From: Penicillus capitatus
Lineage: Eukaryota; Chlorophyta
Length of the DNA stretch: 64,000 nt
Direction of reading: 5' to 3'
Assembly: GCA_965649825.1 (NCBI GenBank)
Contig: OZ287694.1
Span: 2,170,001-2,234,000, forward strand
The position numbers were made by a program, and so were the translations under genes. The notes under the pieces are model-generated. The model ran no database searches, was not told where the DNA came from, and saw only the letters and a program-made list of their open reading frames with translations. This document shows positions 26,301 to 37,211 of the stretch, one piece after another; positions within the stretch are counted from its first letter, which is position 1; each line of letters starts with the position of its first letter.

Positions 26301-26710
26301 CGGCGCTGATCCAAACGGCCTGTCGTCGCGAGGGATGGCCCCTGGACAAGGCAACGCTCTCAACGGACGTCACGAGCATCACCGATCCCGACGCGATCGT
26401 TTCGCCGCCGGAGATGGGCTGCTATGTCCATGGACTGTATCTGGAAGGTGCGGGATGGGATCTGGACGGTCGACGTCTGACACAGCAGAAGCCGAAGGAG
26501 ACGTTGACAGCCATGCCGATCATTCGACTGCTCCCTGAGGCGTCCCGCGAATCGGTCGATCGTGGAGTCTACCGAGCACCGGTCTATGTGACGCAGCGAC
26601 GACGCGATGCCATGGGCAAGGGACACGTTTTCGATGCGGATCTCCGATCCGACGAGCATGCGAGTCACTGGACGCTTCAGGGCGTCGCTCTTGTGCTGAA
26701 CATTGCTTAA
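11334..26710 (+). CDS. DNAH10-like: Axonemal dynein heavy chain (inner-arm I1-alpha/DNAH10-like)
   Basis: Minus-end-directed flagellar motor. Exons spread over 15.4 kb, split by roughly three dozen introns of 45-60 nt; the spliced product should be about 4,400-4,500 residues, normal for the family. From the N-terminus: tail domain N1 (11460-14700), linker, then the AAA ring. P-loops are GPAGTGKT in AAA1 (17546-17569, followed by the usual [12 protein letters not shown] Walker B region), GQSGGGKS in AAA2 (18581-18604), GESGTAKT in AAA3 (19826-19849) and GVGGLGKKS in AAA4 (21006-21032; the family norm is GVGGSGKQS). The stalk coiled coil and microtubule-binding region span about 21750-22600, then AAA5, AAA6 and a C-terminal domain ending [16 protein letters not shown]1-AAA2 read most like DNAH10 ([31 protein letters not shown]). 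ATG 11334 is likely but the first exon is uncertain. No disabling change was found that an intron does not explain. Confidence 0.93.
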
Positions 26711-26720
26711 AGATGACGGT

Positions 26721-27146
26721 CTACCACCAACTCAGGCGTATGTTTCCCCTTGCGGTGTGGGCCGTCTTGTGTAGAGCGTCTCTCTTGACAACTGACTCTC
26801 CTTTCTTCTGGTATGCGTCGTACAGTGCCTCGGCGAGACAGGTGGACATCGAGGTATGGGTTTTCTTTGATTTCTGTCGCGCTTCCTGTATGAGCCATCG
26901 CATTCCGATCCGCAGCTGACGGCGTCGTGTGATGATACGCGGAATCTGAAGCGTTCGGGACCCGCGCTTCAGTTTGACGACTTCGATGCTGGGAATCACG
27001 TTCTCGACGGCGCGTATCAGAATGGAAGAGGCGCTCGGTACACGCATGGCAAGCGAGCAATAAGGGGATGCGTTTATGCAGTCGTTTTCATGTACGGCAC
27101 GATGCATCATTCGCCGTTTTGACGTCAAGTGCTCAATTTTTTCCAT
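26721..27146 (-). CDS. MRPS7: Mitochondrial-type ribosomal protein uS7, 5' end uncertain
   Basis: Small-subunit head protein uS7, which binds 16S-type rRNA near the exit site. The C-terminal 100 residues are clear: ILIRAVENVIPSIEVVKL, PRIITRRRQLRIGMRWLI, KTHTSMSTCLAEALYDAYQKKG and the KRDALHKTAHTARGN tail before the stop. This layout matches bacterial/organellar uS7 rather than the cytosolic protein; a mitochondrial location is inferred. The first in-frame ATG is 27146, but a TTCAG acceptor just upstream (near 27172) suggests one or more 5' exons that I could not place. Its stop codon is 10 bp from the dynein stop on the opposite strand, so the two 3' UTRs must overlap. Confidence 0.8.
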   Translation of the reverse strand: MEKIEHLTSKRRMMHRAVHENDCINASPYCSLAMRVPSASSILIRAVENVIPSIEVVKLKRGSRTLQIPRIITRRRQLRIGMRWLIQEARQKSKKTHTSMSTCLAEALYDAYQKKGESVVKRDALHKTAHTARGNIRLSWW

Positions 27147-27497
27147 CAAGTGCAAGATCGCCTTAAGAAGACTGAAGACCGGTGTCGTCAACGAGGTGCG
27201 AGGAAAGGGAAAGAATTACAAAATGACACAAACGGAGATATCATTCTGTCAGTGGAGAGCTGTCCGCCTTCGTGCAGCTGCCACGGAGACGCGTTGATAT
27301 GACGTTCGTGTGCGTTTGACGTGTATAGAATCCGAATAAATGAACTCTAGAACAATCAGTCTTTATAACTGTGGGCCTAAAGATGATTTCAATTAGGGAT
27401 GTTATAGATCTGTGGACCGGATGATAAGGTTTGTGTTTAAGGTTCCGCATCCGCATTCGTTCGACCGATTCTCAGCCGCCGACGTGAGTGTGCGAGT
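27147..27497. other. Stretch without assigned gene
   Basis: About 350 bp upstream of the uS7 open frame. It may hold 5' exons and the promoter of uS7; nothing can be proved from the sequence. Confidence 0.4.
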
Positions 27498-27499
27498 AT

Positions 27500-28735
27500 G
27501 AGTGCAACAGCTGGTTTCGGAGCCGCGTTTACGATGGCGCATAAGCTTCTTTTGTGCGCGACTAATCGCAGAAGCGGTACGCACTCGTTCTGGCGCTGGA
27601 GAAGCCCCTCACGAAGCGTCTTCTCAATCAACGGGCTCCTCAACGGCGAGCTCAAACGACGTAAATTCAGAAGGTCAGGAGGGATGGTGGCGATGGCTTT
27701 TGTCAACGCTCATGAGAGCGCGACCGTCGCCAATTGTAATTCCGCTGGCTGACCCAGAAGTAGACCAATGCCGAGGGGTGGTACAGTGCGTCGCAGAAGT
27801 CCTGTCGACTTTGGCCAACGCTAGTTGGTTCATCAGAACCTAGATACTTCGCTTGCTTCAGGACCCTACAACCTGGATCTATCAACTTCATTATAGAATT
27901 TAGAAGGATTTAGAACTGTCTGAGGAAATCCGGAGGGTCGAACACGCCATTGTGGGATTCATATTATGGACGTTGATGGTGAATGCGATGGTATGGTCAG
28001 GATTGCATGCAGGCAGTCCGAGGACGTGGGCACCTAGAGTATGGACGCAATTCATAAGGATTCCCGTCGTAGCCTTGTGAAATGAAATAGCAGAACAATT
28101 GAGAAAGGTCAACAAAGAGGATCCAGAAGTGTTGAGACAGCGGAAAGAGATTGAAGAGCTCAAGTCGGCTGCACAGGACAAACCCAAGAGTGATGAGACG
28201 CAGTGGGCAATGATTTCAGTGGAGCTACAGGATATCCGCCGATAGATGCGGAATCCATCACAGCAGTCCTCTACATCAGCGGTCGAGCCTGCGTCTCGCA
28301 AACTCTACTATCTACAGGCTACTGTCGGAGGCAACGAGAAGCATGTAGTGCGTTTTCTTGTCGATAGCGGCGCTGTTCAGAATATTTTGACGAGTCAATT
28401 CTGTGAGGAAGCAACTATCATGGCGACGCCAATCCAGACAGAGGAAAGAGTGGCGGCGTTTACGGGACAACCATGCAGGGTGCTCGGAGGAGTCAATATT
28501 CCAGTCTGTGTAGCAACACAAGAGAAAACAATCGACTTTACTGTTGTAGAGAGTTCTGTGGTCCCTATTTGGCCTACCAACACTTCAAGCCTTTGGCTTT
28601 TCCGTCGACTGTCAACACGACGCTCTAAGGCTTTCCGATGGACGTCAAGTATTTTGCGCGGCCGTCGCCACTGGGGCGGTCACGGAAGAAAAAAAAACTG
28701 AGGGCCCCTAAGCCTGAGGCTTCGGGGCTACAGAA
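27500..28735 (+). pseudogene. Broken LTR-retroelement fragment: gag-like remnant and retropepsin domain
   Basis: A plus-strand open segment at 28246-28701 carries a retroviral-type aspartic protease signature (FLVDSGAVQNIL), followed by strand-like spacing typical of gag-pol proteins. Just upstream (about 28090-28244) lies a helical charged segment that ends in an in-frame TAG, and further upstream (27502-27843) a Ser/Gly-rich, gag-like frame. Near 28560 the expected continuation of the protease moves to another frame, so the coding sequence is broken by a frameshift as well as stops. Reverse transcriptase, integrase and LTRs were not recognised here. It reads as a degraded relic rather than an active element. 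Confidence 0.6.
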
Positions 28736-29099
28736 CTAGAGTCGTTGTATGCCACCGGAGGCGGCCGTACGCATTCTCATCACAGAATTGGTGGCACGTG
28801 GAGTGAGAGTCGTGAACAAGGGGAATAGAGTCTTGATCCCACTTGCAAGGACTTTAATGTTGTGTCCGTTACAGAGCCGCTTACTGGTGCTCCCATTCAA
28901 GATCGAAGGCAGTGGACTCAGAGGGATTGTCTCTACATCTCAGATATCAGGTCTTTTCATATCTCCGATAAGTCTTCGTCGTAATCGCATCGTTCGTCGA
29001 GTGAGCGACACATTCCCCATCTATGTATGTCTCCTACAGTTAGTTCACACGCTACCCTGCGATATAAACTCCAACACTTTCGAAATCAAATAAACGGCT
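28736..29099. other. Probable retroelement-derived sequence, no clear gene
   Basis: 364 bp after the protease relic. A frame is open at 28749-29093 but resembles nothing I recognise. No LTR boundary seen. Confidence 0.3.
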
Positions 29100-29570
29100 A
29101 AAGCGAATCTATGTGCGTTTGAATCGTTTTCCCTTGATCACTGCTGAAAACCTCACGAATGTGTGTTGAAACATGCTTTGTAACTTCATAAGGACATTGC
29201 CGAAATGGATCAAATTTCTTGTCAAGTGCTTCGAATGTCTAGTGATCGAAAACCCATGCTTTTGATCCCACAGGGTAGAGAGATCCTTCTTTCTTTTGTC
29301 GTTTTATCATCATCTTTCTTGTTTCTTCAAAGCTTCTCTGGATTTGCATGTGCACGGTTCTTGATTCCTCATTTACTTCGCTTCGCCTTCGCCTTCGCCT
29401 TCCTGACAATAGTCTTCCACGCAACCATCACTGCATTCTTGCTGGTGACTTTGTTGAAATTCAGTTGCCCGTCTTTGAGGACCTGACTCCTCAGGCTCGA
29501 CGCATTTTCTGCTCGACATTCGTCTGTCGTCTGGGAACTGTAGATGGAATTGACATAGTCAACGTCCATG
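29100..29570 (-). pseudogene. Possible retroelement integrase C-terminal remnant (opposite orientation)
   Basis: Minus-strand frames at 29569-29369 and 29424-29239 contain a helical Lys/Arg-rich segment, then YPVGSKAWVFDHSTFEA and KKFDPFRQCPYEV. This spacing recalls the small barrel module at the end of Ty3-type integrases (GD-x-VW ... K-L-x-P-x-x-x-GP-Y-x-V). It is interrupted and very diverged. If right, two relics lie in opposite orientation between uS7 and the duplication boundary. Confidence 0.3.
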
Positions 29571-30006
29571 TAGGAGTCGACATCTTTCTAGCTGAAGGTA
29601 TCCTCTGATGCCAGTCTCATCCAATCTATTTAGTTCCTCACTCTTGCTTCAAGCTTATCAAGATCAGCGTTCGAAAACTTCGTTCCGCACATTTGTCTTT
29701 GGATCTCTTTGGACAGCTAACAAAATAAGATGTGCGTTGCCCGAGTCTCAGTAACCTTCGCCGACTTCGTGTGGTTGTCGGCAACTCGATGGAACCGTAA
29801 AACTTCACTCTCCCGCCTCTTGATATCGACGGGGCTGCTTGACAGCGACGGTGCATCTGTTCGCTGCGCACGACCTGCTGCAGAACGACCGTTCATCCCT
29901 CTCGTAAGCCGACTCCCGAATTCCACGCTCAGGTCTCCGACGCAGACGCGGAATCGCGGCCGACGTGAAGCCCGGACCCGGCGAATCCCGCCTGTCGCTC
30001 AAAAGA

Positions 30007-30741
30007 TACGGAGCATGCTTTCTTGAAGTTGAGATTCCACCACAGTGGCCGTTCATGAGTCCGTTATCTCACTCTTTTCTGATGTTGTGACCTCCGGTGT
30101 TTGTCAGGTAAATGGTGGATAATTATGCTCATTGCGTTTAGCACCATCTTCCTGGCATCTCTCGGAGTCGTCTGCTACGCGTCGTACCTCGTCATCTCAC
30201 ACATCATCGATCAAGGTACACACTTTCCTGATGGAGTGACCTTGATGCCTGCTTCTAGGGGATCACTGCCGCATCTTCATTTTAGTGCCATTCTGGGCGA
30301 TCGTTATCGCCATGCCCTTTGTCTTCTGCCTGGTACTCTTTGACCGCCAGTACCTGAGGGTCACGTATACCGATTTCGAGATCAGAAGTACAATGGGACT
30401 GCCGGATCGCCGCCCGTCGGAGGTCGATGATCCAGAGACTGGGTGGCGAGCTTCTGCCATCGACAGACGCTTGAGGACGCAGGTGAAAGGCAAGACGAAA
30501 TACCTCCAGAGAGCAGGGGCGAGTGGAGAAGATCTCTCTCTAAACAGAAACCACCGTTTGCTGATCTCAGGTGGATGACAAATGGACCGGTTGTTCAAAG
30601 CTGAGCGTCCTGCTCCTGGACGAAAGCCCCAAGACACACCTGGTTTTCCCAAGTCTTTCCAACGCGGAGCAGCAATGGATCGCAGAGGAGGTCAATACTG
30701 TCCTAGCGAATATCCGAAACAACGTGCCGATGAGCCCATGA
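30007..30741 (+). CDS. Two-TM membrane protein, unrecognised family (left copy, 5' incomplete)
   Basis: The chain reads GACFLEVEIPPQWPFM, splices over an intron ending TTTGTCAG into WWIIMLIAFSTIFLASLGVV (first TM helix), then crosses an intron (GTACAC...TTCTAG) into RIFILVPFWAIVIAMPFVF (second TM helix). A charged soluble tail follows, with KGKTKYLQRA and, after another intron, TGCSKLSVLLLDESPKTHLV and a final helix ending in MSP before the stop at 30741. The short inter-helix loop and PH-like tail suggest an organelle membrane protein, but I do not recognise it. The 5' part crosses the duplication boundary at 29795 and is probably missing in this copy (see findings). Confidence 0.55.
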
Positions 30742-31160
30742 GCTGATCTCCACACACTGGTTGCATTTCTTAGTTCATTTCATCTTTGTTACTTGGCACG
30801 TCAGCTAAAACGCCGTTAGTGATTAGAATGACATTATCAGTTGTCGTAACGTATGATAGAGTTGTGAAATGACAAACGGAGCGATTTTCAGACAGGATCC
30901 AAGCTCACGCGCTTCTGGCTCATAAGTTGAGCAATTTAAGATGAACTCAGTTTCCGAATCTTGTGAAATGAACGTGTTCTTGAACAATTGTGTTGCCACG
31001 TGTTGCCATCTTGATGAACACACCGTCGTTGCCTGCATCCTTCAGAGACATTGACGTCACATCGTGTAGCCTAAGGGGCACATCACGAGAGGTCGGTCCA
31101 CGATGTCTGTCGTGCAGCTAGATGATGTGACGTGGACATCTGACATCGCTCTCCTGCGCC
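30742..31160. other. Intergenic stretch, left arm
   Basis: About 420 bp between the two-TM gene and eIF3h. It is AT-rich in its first 280 bp, then carries ACGTCACATC at 31054-31063 and GATGTGACGT at 31124-31133, so a 5' UTR intron of eIF3h is possible. No coding exon supported. The mirror region is 57681-58098. Confidence 0.5.
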
Positions 31161-32372
31161 ATGAACTTCGCAGCGGCGGCCAAGCGCGACAACACGCCCA
31201 AGGAGCTGAAGTCCGTTCAGCTGACGGGCCTCGCCGCGGTCAAGATTCAGAAGCACTGCAACGACAGTCTGCCCAGTCTCGTCACCGGACAGCTTCTCGG
31301 TCTCGACGTGGGCACGACGCTCGAAGTCACCGACTGCTTTCCCTTTCCCGTACGTCTGTCCAAGCCAGCCCACTGCCCGACCGTCGTTTCCGCAGAGCAT
31401 TGGGGCGGAGGATGAGAGCGGCGCGCCGGAAACGGCCAATTACCAGCTCGAGATGATGCGTTGTTTGCGGGAGGTGAACGTGGACAACAACACCGTCGGA
31501 TGGTAGGCGCTGCGAAGCTGCCTGCGGATCCATCACCTTCGCCTGTCTGCCTGTTAGGTACCAGTCCACGAACTTCGGCTCCTTTGAGACCATCGAGCTG
31601 CTGGACACCTTCGTCAACTACCACGAATCCATCCGCCGATGCGTCTGCGTCGTCTACGATCCACAGGCCGCCAGATCTGGACAACTGGGTACCCAGTGGC
31701 GCACCCACGGTCGATCACATGGATCTATCTCATTTGTGTGACAGGACTGAGGGCCATTCGACTGCGCGAGGCCTTCATTGAGATGTACACGTCGACGGAG
31801 CATCTGACGGCCGAGAAGCTGAAGATGCAAGGACTGACGTGGAACTCGATCTTCGTCGAGATTCCCATCTGCGTTCAGAACTCCACCCTCGTCCAGTCGT
31901 TCATGCTGGGCCTCGATCGCTCGGGGGCCATGAAGCGCGATGACCTCAACCGCCTCAACCTGGATGTCACGCACTTCATCGACCAGTCGCTGTCGTTCCT
32001 CGGCGAATGCGTCGACGACCTCATGCAGGAGCAGAAGAAGGTGCCTTCCGCCGATCGGACGGCCGGAGTGTGGGATCCGGGTCCTGTCTGTAGATGACCG
32101 CCTATCACAAGAACGTGGTCAAACAGCAGCAGCAGTATCAGCAGTGGCTTCAGCAGAGACGCGCGGAGAATGCACAGCGACGGACTGCGGGCGAGGATCC
32201 GCTTCCGGAGGAGGATCCCAATCTCTTCAAGCAACTGGTGGAACCGAGTCCGATCGATGCCTGTCTCATCACGCATCAAATGAGCAACTACGCGGACCAG
32301 GTTTGCGAGGCGACGGGGCTGAACATGGAGAAGCTCCATCTGTCCGACGGCCTCCAGAAGACGAAGATCTAA
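31161..32372 (+). CDS. EIF3H: Translation initiation factor eIF3 subunit H (left copy)
   Basis: MPN-domain, non-catalytic subunit of the eIF3 complex that loads mRNA on the 40S ribosome. Starts MNFAAAAKRDNTPKEL; then KSVQLTGLAAVKIQKHCND, GQLLGLDVGTTLEVTDCFPFP, LEMMRCLREVNVDNNTVGW, YQSTNFGSFETIELLDTF and CVVYDPQAARSGQLG joined to LRAIRLREAFIEMY. These are the family's MPN strands; the JAMM zinc ligands are absent, as expected for eIF3h. The C-terminal part has the Gln-rich helix (QQQQYQQWLQQRRAENAQRR) and ends HLSDGLQKTKI. Four introns, all readable as GT-AG. It converges with ATG18, with 153 bp between stops. Confidence 0.93.
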
Positions 32373-32525
32373 CACGGGTAATATTAAACAAACAAGCGTA
32401 CATACAACCACAGAGAGCAAGCAGCTACACGACAGAGACCGAGAATCATCAAGAATAAGTGACAGCGATGCGACTGTCGAAGAGAGAGAAGCACGGAATG
32501 TCGGAACGCAAGTCATTCCGTGCGG

Positions 32526-33999
32526 CTACTCCATTTCTAGGAAGTTAAGATAACGCTTCTGAGTACACGGACCTCCTGTAAAGCGTCGTGCGATGAAAAG
32601 AGTGAGAAGTGTGACCGTCGTACCTTTGACGGGGTCGAACTCGACTTGATAGAAAGAGCCCTTCTGGTTGAGGACGTAGACAGAGTTGGGAGACTGGCCA
32701 AAGGCAACGACCGACCAGCAGTCCTCCGGGACACGAAACTGGGCGAGAGACCACTCCGATTGGAAGTAGTTTGGCAGAGGGACGATTCCCTGCAACAGCA
32801 ACGTCACATCATGCGCGATCGCTTATGGACAGCTTCCTCACTCGGACGTACGACAGCATCGAGGACATCGTCTGCGTGACAGCGTGATTGTTGGGCGCCT
32901 CTTCCTCGTCGCTCCGCTGATGGGACGTCGTGAAACAGCGCAGCGGGAAGATATGCACCGTCCCTGGGTGTGACATGAGAGTGAGATCGGAGGCAACGCA
33001 TGCGAGGCTGTGCCTTTGTCGCTGGAGACGGCCAGGTAGTCGCAGCTCCTCGAGATGGCGATGCTGAAGATGACGGCGGTGTCCAGGCCACGACGGACTT
33101 CTTGGAGGATGTTCGTCGTCGCGGTGTTCCACACGCGAATCAGCGTTCCCCGCTCAGAAGCGGTGGCCAGGATGCGTCCGTCCAACGAGAGCTCCAGACA
33201 GGAGACCGCCGAATCGTGCGCACTGATGAACCGCGTTGCCGCCCGATCGTACAGCTCCACGCGCACCTGCACACGATCTCATCTTTCCTGGCGCTTTTCC
33301 AACGTCTTGGTCACTTTTCCGGATTGAAGACCGGGACAGGCCAGGACGGTGGCATCTGGGTGACACGACAAGGCGACGAGACCTGGGGAAGAGTGACGGT
33401 GCTGGCACGAGCGAGAGCGTGTGACCTCGGCTGTTGGGTGCGGTCTCGATGGTGTGCAGAAGATTCAGATCAGCAAAATTGTAGACAGAGACTTTGGACT
33501 CTTGACAGACGACGATTCGATCGCGGCGCAGTCGCACGGAGCGCACCTTCAGACGTCACATCCCGCTGGGATCACCTCGCAGCTCTGGGAGTGCACTCCG
33601 ACGCACCTGGGTTCTGAAGCTCAATTCCGCAATGCACTTCCTCTGGTCGTCATCCCAAATCATCACCTATCGCCTCAGAGAGTGAGAAGGAGTGAGAAAC
33701 TGGATGTTGGTACGTTCGTGGGCGGAAAACGAGGCGTCACGCCCCCGCCCGAGAGTGCGAGAATGTTGCAGCGAAACAGCATCTGGACGAGGCCGACGCC
33801 GCCCGTCTCAAAGTCGCGGCGAAACTACACATCATGATGTGACGTGTCCTCGAGGGCCACAGCCGCGCAGGACCAGTCTCTTGAAAGGTTCGCAGGAGAA
33901 GATTCGGAATCCGCCGCTCGTGCCGCAGGCGAAGCACGAGGCATCTTGATTGAAGCCAAAGTCGAGTAGGGTGTCGTCGACGTCCTGAAACGCCTCCAT
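32526..33999 (-). CDS. ATG18: ATG18/WIPI-type PROPPIN, autophagy beta-propeller (left copy)
   Basis: Seven-bladed propeller that binds PI3P/PI(3,5)P2 on autophagosomal and endosomal membranes. Reads [148 protein letters not shown] and [12 protein letters not shown], ending NFLEME. The lipid-binding F/L-RRG motif appears as EVRRG: both arginines are kept, the first residue is Val. At least seven short introns; junctions follow the known family sequence. Its start lies 110 bp downstream of the stop of the helicase-like gene on the same strand. Confidence 0.93.
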
Positions 34000-34109
34000 T
34001 GCGAGAACGACGCGCTGGCGACGCGGGTCGCTCGAACGTGGCACGAGAATATCCGACGACGATGTGACTGTTCACATCATTCATTGTACGAATCGACAAT
34101 GACGGCACT

Positions 34110-36264
34110 TCACAGACGCACTTCGCTTGGGAGACAGGTCAGCAGCTTCCCCTGACGGTCAACAACGTAATGGTTAGGCAATGGAATGCAGAGGTTGGCA
34201 CAGAGCTCGGGGAGATGCACCACGTTGCCTCCCTAAAGGGCATAGAATGGGAACAGAGCACGAGGAGCGAGATGATCGGACAGCGACATGGAAGTGCGAC
34301 GTGAAGGCGTAGATCTACAGAGCCACGATGAGACAGAAGAGAGAAGAATGCGTGAGACTCTGCCTTGAGCGAAGTCTGGGCGTCGGGCGGCAGCTGTCGG
34401 TAGCGTTGAATGATGGCACTCCCCGCGAAGTTACCCTTTGCCTTCTCGCAATCATCCCAGATCTAGAGAAGACCGTCTCCGTCTAGATCTCGCACTTTAC
34501 GGAGAGACCATCAGGCGAAATTGTGCGAGATTCAATTCGCCTCTGTGCAACATGCTCTCGATCATGCCGGGAGTGGCGATGACGACGTTTGCTCTGAGAG
34601 GGATGGACACGCCACGGCTGCGCTTCTCCTGCGATCCCCCTTTGCCCACGAGCAGTTCTGTCCTCAAACGGTCCAGATTGAAACGACACTGGACGATTCC
34701 GAGCACGGTGACGAGTTCCGTGGCCTGCTCTCTGGTCGAGGTCACGATCACGGCCGTTGTCGGCTCAACATCCAGGAGCAACCTGGAAATAAACGACGCC
34801 TCGTCGAGAAAAGAGTGAGAAACAGTGTCCCGCAGACTTGATCATCTCGAAGTAGGTGGCGACCTTCTCTGTCCTCGGCAGTCGAAACAGCCAGTTCTCG
34901 CCGTTTGTGATCTTTTCGAGGATGGTCTCCTGATGTGGCGTCTCGATGATGGAACGCCGCTGCTGCAGATCGCGCAGAAGCTGCCCCGGAGGCGGGGGAG
35001 GCGGTAGCGAAGCCGCACGAAACGCATCTTTCACTTTCTGGAGGCCGAATCTCTCGACCACCCGTCTCAACGAACTCTCGGCATTTTCAGCAGAGAAGAG
35101 CACAGAAATGGCCTTCTTCCGCTCGCTTTCGTCGCACGACAGCTTCGCAGCATCTCTCTTGCGCATCTCGACAAACGGATTCGCCGGCGATGTCTTCTTC
35201 GGCACCGACTGAGGCAAAGGACGAAACGCGGCGCCTGATGGTTCGAGTCCCGCACGCCGAGCCTCGTGCAGATTTGGAGGGAGCACTGGATGGGCGGGAC
35301 GCTGCCTGAACGACGGCACGGAGCTGCCAGAGCTGTTCCTCGAAGAGCGAGACGCCGCATGAAACGATCGTGGCGGCGGCAGGTCTGCGATCTCGTGGAA
35401 ACGCACTTGATACACCGCACGTGATCGATCCACACAGAAGACGGTGGACCCCTCGGCACCGGTCACGCTCGTCTCGCTCCTTGAATAAATCAGACCTGCA
35501 AAGGGGGTGAGAAATCGGCCAGAATGAGGGCGAGCACCTCTGACGTTGAGTTTTCGGGGCGCGGCAGTGCAGAACCCGTTCTCGGTAGAGCGCCGGACGA
35601 CGACATGACCGTCGATCTCGTCGTGAACGCCGCGGATCTGCACCACATGGTCGCAGGGAGGAGGCGTGGACGACGGCTTCATGTCGAAGACGATGTCAGA
35701 TCCCAGCTGCTGGACGCGCGTGATGGCAAAGGACGACCTGGCCGTCGTCACCGGGACAATTCTCCGCGCACGTGCAATGTAGTACTAACCCAGACAGATT
35801 ACCTCACGTCACGTCATTTAATGTGTGACATCTCATACCTTGGCAACGGCGCTGCGACCGAGCTGGCGCGTGACGTTTGTTCTGTTTTGACAGATACGCG
35901 CCGCGACGTCGACCACAGGCGGCAGCCAGGCAGACGGCCCGAGATACTGCTCTCGTACCGTCGGGTCGACCAGTACGCTTCGCAGCGCCGGCACGCCGTC
36001 GGGCTGCGTCTGCTCGACGAAGACGAGCCCGCATCGCTCGCGATTCCACTCACGAAGGCGGTGCAGCGTATCCGTCACAATCACCAGCTTCTCGTTGACG
36101 TCCTGCCCCGTCGAGCGATAAGCGTAGACGGGACCCCGCGGCCCGTCGTCCTCCCAGTCGGTCGACGGACAGAGCGTCTCGGCGCCGGACATCAACAGCG
36201 CCTCGAACTCGGCCGGCGTCAACCATCGCTTGTCGACTGCTTGACGATTCGGCAGCGACGCCAT
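34110..36264 (-). CDS. Dicer-type helicase-like protein, N-terminal RecA domain only, degenerate motifs (left copy)
   Basis: First exon MASLPNRQAVDKRWLTPAEF..., unrecognised, splicing at AVAK into YYIARTRKIVPVTTARSS. A Ser/Pro-rich linker follows, then a stretch laid out like helicase domain 1 of Dicer/DExH proteins: QETILEKITNGENWLFRLPR (where Q-motif and Walker A should be), TTAVIVTSTREQATELV (motif Ia-like), RANVVIATPGMIESMLHRGE (motif Ib/TPG), LMIWDDCEKAKGN (where DECH should be) and IYAFTSHF (motif III-like). The P-loop G-x-G-K-T is missing and DECH reads DDCE, so ATP hydrolysis is unlikely. The protein stops about 40 residues later; there is no second RecA, PAZ or RNase III domain. One intron near the end seems to be GC-AG. 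Family assignment is inference from motif order. Confidence 0.6.
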
Positions 36265-36298
36265 GGGGACGAATGACAGCGACAGGCGGAGGGCGTGA

Positions 36299-37211
36299 TT
36301 ACAGATGTGACTTGTGTCTGGCCTTCTGGGCCATGCGACGTCTCTTGCCCACACGACCACTCGAAAACGCCCGCATGTCGCCGGAACTCTCGGCGGTGTT
36401 GCCCTTCCCTCTGCGGGCCGGACCGAATCCACCGCTCCGTCCGTACTTGGCATCCTTGTACATGCGCTTTCGCGACTTCACCGCGGGCAGCGTCTTCGCC
36501 TTCTTCCGTCTCGGCGTCGCTTCGGCACGGTGCACTTCATCCAGTGCGTGATCCCAGTCGAACTCCTGTCCGAAGCCCATGCGCTGGCGTTGCGTGCGCA
36601 GCTGCTCCACTCGGCGCGTTTTCTCCTTCTTGGTCGTCTGCTTCTCACGCTGCTTCGCCGCCTGGACCTGCTTGGCGAAGCGTCGAGCATCGCGCGCCTT
36701 TCGTCGCTGATCGGCTAGGGCAATGCGTTTCTGTTCGTACTGCAGCTGATCTTTGATCCGAGCCATGTGCCGATCACTCTTGACCATCTCGGCGTAGTAG
36801 TCTTCCGGGCGCAGCCACGCCACGCCTTCGCGCTCCAGCTCCTTAATCCCGCACTTAGCGGCGGCCAACGCCTGCGATGCAAAAGAGTGAGAAGACGGGA
36901 GGGGGGGCGAAAGCGTCAGTCACACTTGCTGATAGAAACGCAGTTCGCGTTGGAGGTCGTCGTCGACGTCCTGCACGTCGACCGGCTCCGCGCTCGTCAC
37001 CTCCAGCGTCGCCCCGAACCCACTGTCGCTTGTCCATGCAAACTCCGCCAATTTCTCCTCCAGTCCTTCAGCGTCGTTGACGAACGCCTCGGGCGCGTTC
37101 GGCGCTTCCCTCTCCTGCACCGGTCCACTCGGCGATGCGTTGTTTTGGCATCGGGCGTACGATCTCGAAAACCGCGTCTTCTTCGTCGCTCGAGTCGAGG
37201 TACGTCGCCAT
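36299..37211 (-). CDS. EBP2: EBP2-like rRNA-processing protein (left copy)
   Basis: Nucleolar factor for 27S pre-rRNA processing and 60S assembly. Starts MATYLDSSDEEDAVFEI, then a 47-nt intron into EREAPNAPEAFVNDAEGLEE, KLAEFAWTSD and DDDLQRELRFYQQ. A second intron (with CTTCTCACTCTTTT) leads to ALAAAKCGIKELEREGVAWL, RPEDYYAEMVKSDRHM and a long Lys/Arg-rich coiled coil. The basic tail (SRKRMYKDAKYGRSGGFG and a final KARHKSHL) is the family's C-terminus. Start codon is 59 bp from the PSMA4 start on the other strand. Confidence 0.92.

Noticed and set aside
31660-31750. GC-AG intron in eIF3h after the codons for YDPQ
   Set aside because: A GT donor 32 nt later gives the expected eIF3h continuation without a rare splice site.
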